This document shows positions 12,910 to 16,510 of a stretch of 16,510 nucleotides of DNA, piece by piece. Source of the DNA: Thermoplasmata archaeon (lineage in GTDB: Archaea; Thermoplasmatota; Thermoplasmata; JAGHBH01); the NCBI GenBank assembly GCA_030673205.1, contig DAOVJP010000006.1, forward strand, positions 1 to 16,510. Direction: 5' to 3'. Numbering within the stretch: the first letter of the stretch is position 1; the number at the start of each line of letters is the position of its first letter. The notes under the pieces are model-generated. The model was not told where the DNA came from. It did no database searches and saw nothing but the letters and a program-made list of their open reading frames with translations. The position numbers were made by a program, and so were the translations under genes.

Positions 12910-15236
12910 CTACTCCTCAACCGTGGGTTGATCACTTCGTCGAACGCTCTTCCCATCATGTAGAAGGAGAGGGAGAACATTGTGATGGCTATGCCTGGCG
13001 GTAGGAGCCACCAGGGAGCCGTTAGGGTGTTGCCGCTTATCTTCAGATACTGTAACATCATTCCCCATGTGACCGCAGTCTGATCCCCCATTCCCAGGAA
13101 CGCCAGTATTGCCTCGGTGATTATGGCTGCGGATACTATGAACACCATATACAGGAACGTGAGGGGCAACACGTTGGGGGCTAGATGCCTGAATATGATG
13201 GTGGTGTCCGATGCCCCGGAGACCTTTGCGGCGTCTATGAAACATCGTGTTTTTAATGTGAGCGTCTGGGCCCGTATGACCCTGGCCACTCCGGCCCAAC
13301 TGAATATCGCGATTATAATTATTATATTGAGAATAGATGGGCCAAGCACCGCCGCAAACAATAAGGCCACCACCAGCATCGGGAGTGTTAGGAATATGTC
13401 CGTGAGGCGCATCAGTACGGAATCTATCCAGCCGCCATAGTACCCAGCCATTATTCCTACGATAGTTCCCAGGACAGCGGATAATACCGCCGCCACTATG
13501 CCAATGACCAACTCGGTCCTGGTGGCATATAGGAGGTTCGTGAGTATGTCGTGTCCGAACACATCCGTTCCGAGGTGATAGGTGTTGCCAGATGGATATG
13601 TGCCCGGAGGCAGCGGGGCCACATATGTGCCCGTGATGGACTGGGCATAGAGCTTTCCATCGCTAGTGACCACGGCGAAATAGTTGCCCTGGTATGAGCC
13701 GATGTTATTCACTATGTTGCCCACATAGGAAGTGGTGGTCTCCGTCCCCCCAGGAATGGAAAAGGTGGCTCTCAGTTCCATCGTCTCCTCCAGGATATAG
13801 ATGGTGCCCTCTTGGGAGGCGAATATGTATGCCGGGATGCTGGCCACATATTCGGGGCGCCCGATCACTGCGGAGTCGGGGGTGAATATCCATGTGCCAC
13901 CGCCCTCTATCAGCCCGTTCTCCGGATCCACGATCGTAATGAATCCCACTCCCGGCTCGGTCATCCCTGTTACGATGATCACGCCTCGATAGGTGGGGTA
14001 TATTCCCATGGTCTCGGGAGAACGTATCTGGGTGCTGGCTATGGTGGTGCTCCATTCCAGGGTGCCGTTGCTCCGGAATATAGAATACAGATAGCCGTCC
14101 CTCGATGCGAATATTATCCTGTTCTTCCCCTCTTTCTCAGAAGGGTTCTCTTTGGATATGGCTATGGGCTGTTCCAGGGCCGGTTCTACGTCTCTGGAAT
14201 ACTGGTCGCCTATGTCTTCGTAGGAGATATACCATATCATATCGCCCAGTCCCACGTTGTCAGTGGTGTTGAACAGCCCCCCTGAATACGATATGTTCAG
14301 CTCAAAGGCGGCCACTCCGCCGTCCGTGGGAACCACCACCATGCTCCCATTCTCCTCATCCGCGAGGTTGATGATGATCGGGTCGGCTATTATGACATCG
14401 TCCGCGGTCTCCGCATAGCTGGAGATGTTCACCTTGTCGAAGAACACCTTCACCGTGGACATTCCCATGCTGGTGTCCGGCGTCCTGGAATAGATGGATA
14501 GGATTGTCTCGTTGGCCATGGCAAAGAACAATTGCCCTTCGGTGTTCGTGAGAGACCATCTGTTCCAGAGGTTGCTGTAGTATGTGGGCTCGAAACCCAG
14601 TTCTGTGGCTCGGGATGTGGTGAACGTGTCATAAGAAAGTTCGTGGAGGGCCTCATTCCCTATGGCAAAGAACATTTCATTCTTGAACAGGACCGGGAGC
14701 ATGACATCTATGCCGACAGGAATGTCATAACTCTCACTGGAAGGGATGTCTATGCCCACGCCGCCGCCCTCTGCGGCTATGAGATCTACGGAGAACTGTA
14801 CGGCATGCCCTTCCCTCGAATATACGGTTATGGTGTCAAGCGCCTCCGTGGAACCGGAAGAGCCCATGGGCACACTCCAGCTCTCTGCCGCCATACCTCC
14901 AGCCGCATCTTCTGGTATGGGGATGGAAATGTAGTCGGCGTTGAACACGTCCTCCGCAGGGGCGATGAAATCCGGGTCATAGGGAGTTAGGAACGGGGCG
15001 AACACGGCCATGAACACGAATGAGAGCATTATGATCATCCCCGCCATTCCTATCCTGCTCTTCCTGTATATCTTCCAGCCTGCGAGGACCTGCTTCTTGT
15101 GTCTGGCAAACGTCCTCTTCCAGGAGAATACACTGGTCGTGCCATCGTCTTCTTGAGCCAAATGGCTAAAGGATCGAGGAGGCTCTGCCTCCTCGTATTC
15201 GGCCATCTGGCTCTTCTCTTCCATAGTGTCTGTCAC
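12906..15236 (-). CDS. oppC: OppC/DppC-type ABC permease with a large beta-propeller-like extracytoplasmic insertion
   Basis: One of two membrane subunits of the transporter. The 776 residues split into four parts. Residues 1-60 are a polar, acidic-to-basic cytoplasmic region. Residues 63-83 are the first helix, ending AVFAPFLTPYDPDF as in OppC. Residues about 88-545 are inserted. Residues 553-776 are the rest of a standard OppC: YHLGTDVFGHDILTNLLYATR, five helices (about 575-598, 611-632, 634-650, 691-715, 743-763), the EAA loop DAAKVSGASDTTIIFRHLAP (668-687) and the end FDEVINPRLRSR. The insertion has recurring blade-like strands such as IIFASRDGYLYSI, YIFASQEGTIYIL and FAVVTSDGKLYAQ, six N-x-S/T sequons and no Cys. 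The normal family length is about 300. Both ends overlap neighbours by ATGA, and the frame is unbroken. Confidence 0.93.
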   Translation of the reverse strand: MTDTMEEKSQMAEYEEAEPPRSFSHLAQEDDGTTSVFSWKRTFARHKKQVLAGWKIYRKSRIGMAGMIIMLSFVFMAVFAPFLTPYDPDFIAPAEDVFNADYISIPIPEDAAGGMAAESWSVPMGSSGSTEALDTITVYSREGHAVQFSVDLIAAEGGGVGIDIPSSESYDIPVGIDVMLPVLFKNEMFFAIGNEALHELSYDTFTTSRATELGFEPTYYSNLWNRWSLTNTEGQLFFAMANETILSIYSRTPDTSMGMSTVKVFFDKVNISSYAETADDVIIADPIIINLADEENGSMVVVPTDGGVAAFELNISYSGGLFNTTDNVGLGDMIWYISYEDIGDQYSRDVEPALEQPIAISKENPSEKEGKNRIIFASRDGYLYSIFRSNGTLEWSTTIASTQIRSPETMGIYPTYRGVIIVTGMTEPGVGFITIVDPENGLIEGGGTWIFTPDSAVIGRPEYVASIPAYIFASQEGTIYILEETMELRATFSIPGGTETTTSYVGNIVNNIGSYQGNYFAVVTSDGKLYAQSITGTYVAPLPPGTYPSGNTYHLGTDVFGHDILTNLLYATRTELVIGIVAAVLSAVLGTIVGIMAGYYGGWIDSVLMRLTDIFLTLPMLVVALLFAAVLGPSILNIIIIIAIFSWAGVARVIRAQTLTLKTRCFIDAAKVSGASDTTIIFRHLAPNVLPLTFLYMVFIVSAAIITEAILAFLGMGDQTAVTWGMMLQYLKISGNTLTAPWWLLPPGIAITMFSLSFYMMGRAFDEVINPRLRSR

Positions 15237-16195
15237 TCTAATCTCACCCTCGGATCAAGATATGCGTACAGTATATCTGCGATCAGATTACCTGCTAACA
15301 CCATCAACGTCAATATGTACAAAGTGGCCTGGGCCACGGGAAAGTCCAACTGGGACAATGATCTGATATAGAGAAGGCCGACCCCGGGGAAGCTGAATAC
15401 CTGTTCCAGCACCACAGCCCCGCCCATGGCGAACGCGAACGCTATGACAAAGGAGGTGGCGAGTGGAAGCGTAGCATTCCTGGCCGCGTGTCTGAAGAGG
15501 ACTGTTCTCTCCTTGAGACCTTTGGCCACAGCCGTGAGGATATAATCCTCCCCTATAACCTCCAGCATGCTGGTGCGCATCAATAATATCGTGCCTGCCA
15601 AGCTCAACAACACCAGGGTTATCATTGGTAAGAAGGTATGATGAGCCACATCCAGCAAGGAATACGGGACCTCTTGCGGCCATGCTGTCAACGGGAACCA
15701 TCCTAACTTGAAAGAGAAAACGAACAAGAATATCAGTCCTATCCAGAAGGAGGGCATATTATAGAACACCAGGGAGGAGACGACTGCTGTTCCATCCGCC
15801 ACGCCACCACGCCTCCAGGCTATGATGGAGCCCACCACCGCGCCCACCACATAGGATACTATGACGCTGAGGCCAAAGAGTGTGAGGGTCCGGGGTATCC
15901 TGGCGGACAGGAGGTCCCACACCGGGCGGCCCTGTGATATGGAGTTGCCGAATTTGAACGTGAGCATGTTCTTCATGTATATGAAATACCTATCTAGCAC
16001 CGGCTTGTCGAACCCATACAAACGTATCATATACTCCTTCTGAGAGGGCTTCATCAGAGGACTCTGCATAAGAAGATCGTAGGGTCTGGCAGGCAGCATC
16101 TCGAAAAGAACGAAGGTGATGGTCAATATGGAGAAGAGGACTATTACCGTCTGCACTAGTCGGCCGACAAGGTACCTCTTCATCTTGGTGTCCAT
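15233..16195 (-). CDS. oppB: OppB/DppB-type ABC transporter permease
   Basis: The second membrane subunit, pairing with the OppC-type protein. The 320 residues have the usual first helix (10-32) and an extracytoplasmic loop with MIRLYGFDKPVLDRYFIYM and FKFGNSISQGRPVWDLL. Five further helices follow (about 103-126, 138-161, 188-206, 246-266, 291-312). The EAA loop is YILTAVAKGLKERTVLFRHA (218-237), and the C-terminus shows EQVFSFPGVGLLYIRSL and DILYAYLDPRVRLE. The length is standard, so the insertion in OppC has no counterpart here. An SD (GGAGGAT on the minus strand) lies seven bases before the ATG at 16195. The stop overlaps the OppC start. Confidence 0.95.
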   Translation of the reverse strand: MDTKMKRYLVGRLVQTVIVLFSILTITFVLFEMLPARPYDLLMQSPLMKPSQKEYMIRLYGFDKPVLDRYFIYMKNMLTFKFGNSISQGRPVWDLLSARIPRTLTLFGLSVIVSYVVGAVVGSIIAWRRGGVADGTAVVSSLVFYNMPSFWIGLIFLFVFSFKLGWFPLTAWPQEVPYSLLDVAHHTFLPMITLVLLSLAGTILLMRTSMLEVIGEDYILTAVAKGLKERTVLFRHAARNATLPLATSFVIAFAFAMGGAVVLEQVFSFPGVGLLYIRSLSQLDFPVAQATLYILTLMVLAGNLIADILYAYLDPRVRLE

Positions 16196-16236
16196 CGGTT
16201 ATCCTCCACTTGCGTCACGTGCGCACCTGCTCGATC

Positions 16237-16285
16237 CTAGAGGCCCGCCTTGCATGAGGCACGAGGTGCCTCGGTATCCCTCTAG
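16237..16285 (-). other. Nested inverted repeat between the upstream gene and oppB
   Basis: An inner hairpin, GAGGCAC (16256-16262) with GTGCCTC (16266-16272), loop GAG, is enclosed by outer arms CTAGAGG (16237-16243) and CCTCTAG (16279-16285). It lies in the 107-base gap between the stop of the upstream gene and the oppB start. No T-run follows on the transcribed strand, so an intercistronic RNA stem-loop is more likely than a terminator. TATA-like CATATAAG on the minus strand (16289-16296) could alternatively give oppB its own promoter. Confidence 0.5.
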
Positions 16286-16302
16286 ATGTCTTATATGTCT
16301 TT

Positions 16303-16510
16303 CTAGCTCACAGTTCCCTCATCACCCGCTATCGATCCCGGGGGCGTTTCTATCGCTGGCTCCTCCGGTGGTGCCTCCGCAGGCACCTCCTCTGGCGGCT
16401 CGGGTGATGTGAGGTCCGAGAGAGGCTCGTCGGGGGCAGCCTTCCCGCCACGCATCTTCAATACCACTAATACTACGACAAGAACCACTACCACGAGCAC
16501 TATGATCAAT
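16303..16510 (-). CDS. C-terminal end of a membrane-anchored protein, probably the peptide-binding protein of the transporter (partial)
   Basis: Only the last 68 or so codons are in the window, and the frame is open to the edge. It shows one hydrophobic membrane segment made almost wholly of Val, Leu and Ile, then KMRGGK, consistent with the positive-inside rule. A tail of about 48 residues rich in Pro, Glu and Ala follows (for example PEEVPAEAPPEEPAIETPPG). A C-terminal membrane anchor is common in archaeal substrate-binding proteins, and the gene immediately upstream of oppB is usually that protein, so I infer oppA/dppA. No binding-domain sequence is visible, so any C-terminally anchored surface protein would fit. 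Confidence 0.6.
   Translation of the reverse strand, partial: LIIVLVVVVLVVVLVVLKMRGGKAAPDEPLSDLTSPEPPEEVPAEAPPEEPAIETPPGSIAGDEGTVS

Noticed and set aside
12906..15236. Two genes or a frameshift within the large OppC-type ORF
   Set aside because: The frame is continuous across both borders of the insertion. There is no internal stop, and both permease halves are needed for one complete OppC.

Overview
The window is archaeal and most likely from a member of the Thermoplasmatota, possibly close to the Methanomassiliicoccales. The archaeal assignment is firm. It rests on the ribosomal gene order, the archaeal/eukaryotic-type proteins eL32 and eL19, an archaeal-type SecY, a DUF106/EMC3-type membrane protein and Cbf5. 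The lower rank is an inference from the absence of adk, rpl34e and rpl14e around secY and from general codon use.

Positions 1-9599 (+) hold the distal part of the spc-type ribosomal operon: uL5 (5' end outside the window), uS14, uS8, uL6, eL32, eL19, uL18, uS5, uL30, uL15, then secY, an EMC3/YidC-superfamily protein, cytidylate kinase and Cbf5. Genes are tightly packed, often with ATGA or TAATG overlaps or strong Shine-Dalgarno (SD) sequences, so they are probably co-transcribed. The block supplies the ribosome, the membrane translocon and insertase, CTP precursor supply and RNA pseudouridylation. Several products carry added parts. uL5, uS5 and uL30 have low-complexity tails. SecY and the EMC3-like protein each have about two extra N-terminal membrane helices. 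The EMC3-like protein also has an acidic linker and a C-terminal beta-sandwich.

Positions 9600-10236 are non-coding and dense in structure. A complete tRNA-Ser(GGA) is preceded by two truncated copies of its own 5' end. Each truncated copy is folded into a larger palindrome, and the leader is directly repeated with a 143-bp period. A run of at least six short hairpins of unrelated sequence follows the tRNA.

Positions 10237-10623 (+) hold a small two-helix membrane protein of unknown function, in more AT-rich DNA, behind a TATA box.

Positions 10734-16510 (-) hold an oligopeptide/dipeptide ABC transporter operon. In transcription order it reads: the 3' end of a membrane-anchored protein (probably the substrate-binding protein), oppB, a very large oppC-like permease, oppD and oppF. 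The permease is 776 residues instead of about 300, because roughly 450 residues that look like a beta-propeller are inserted in the extracytoplasmic loop after its first helix. This is the most unusual protein in the window.
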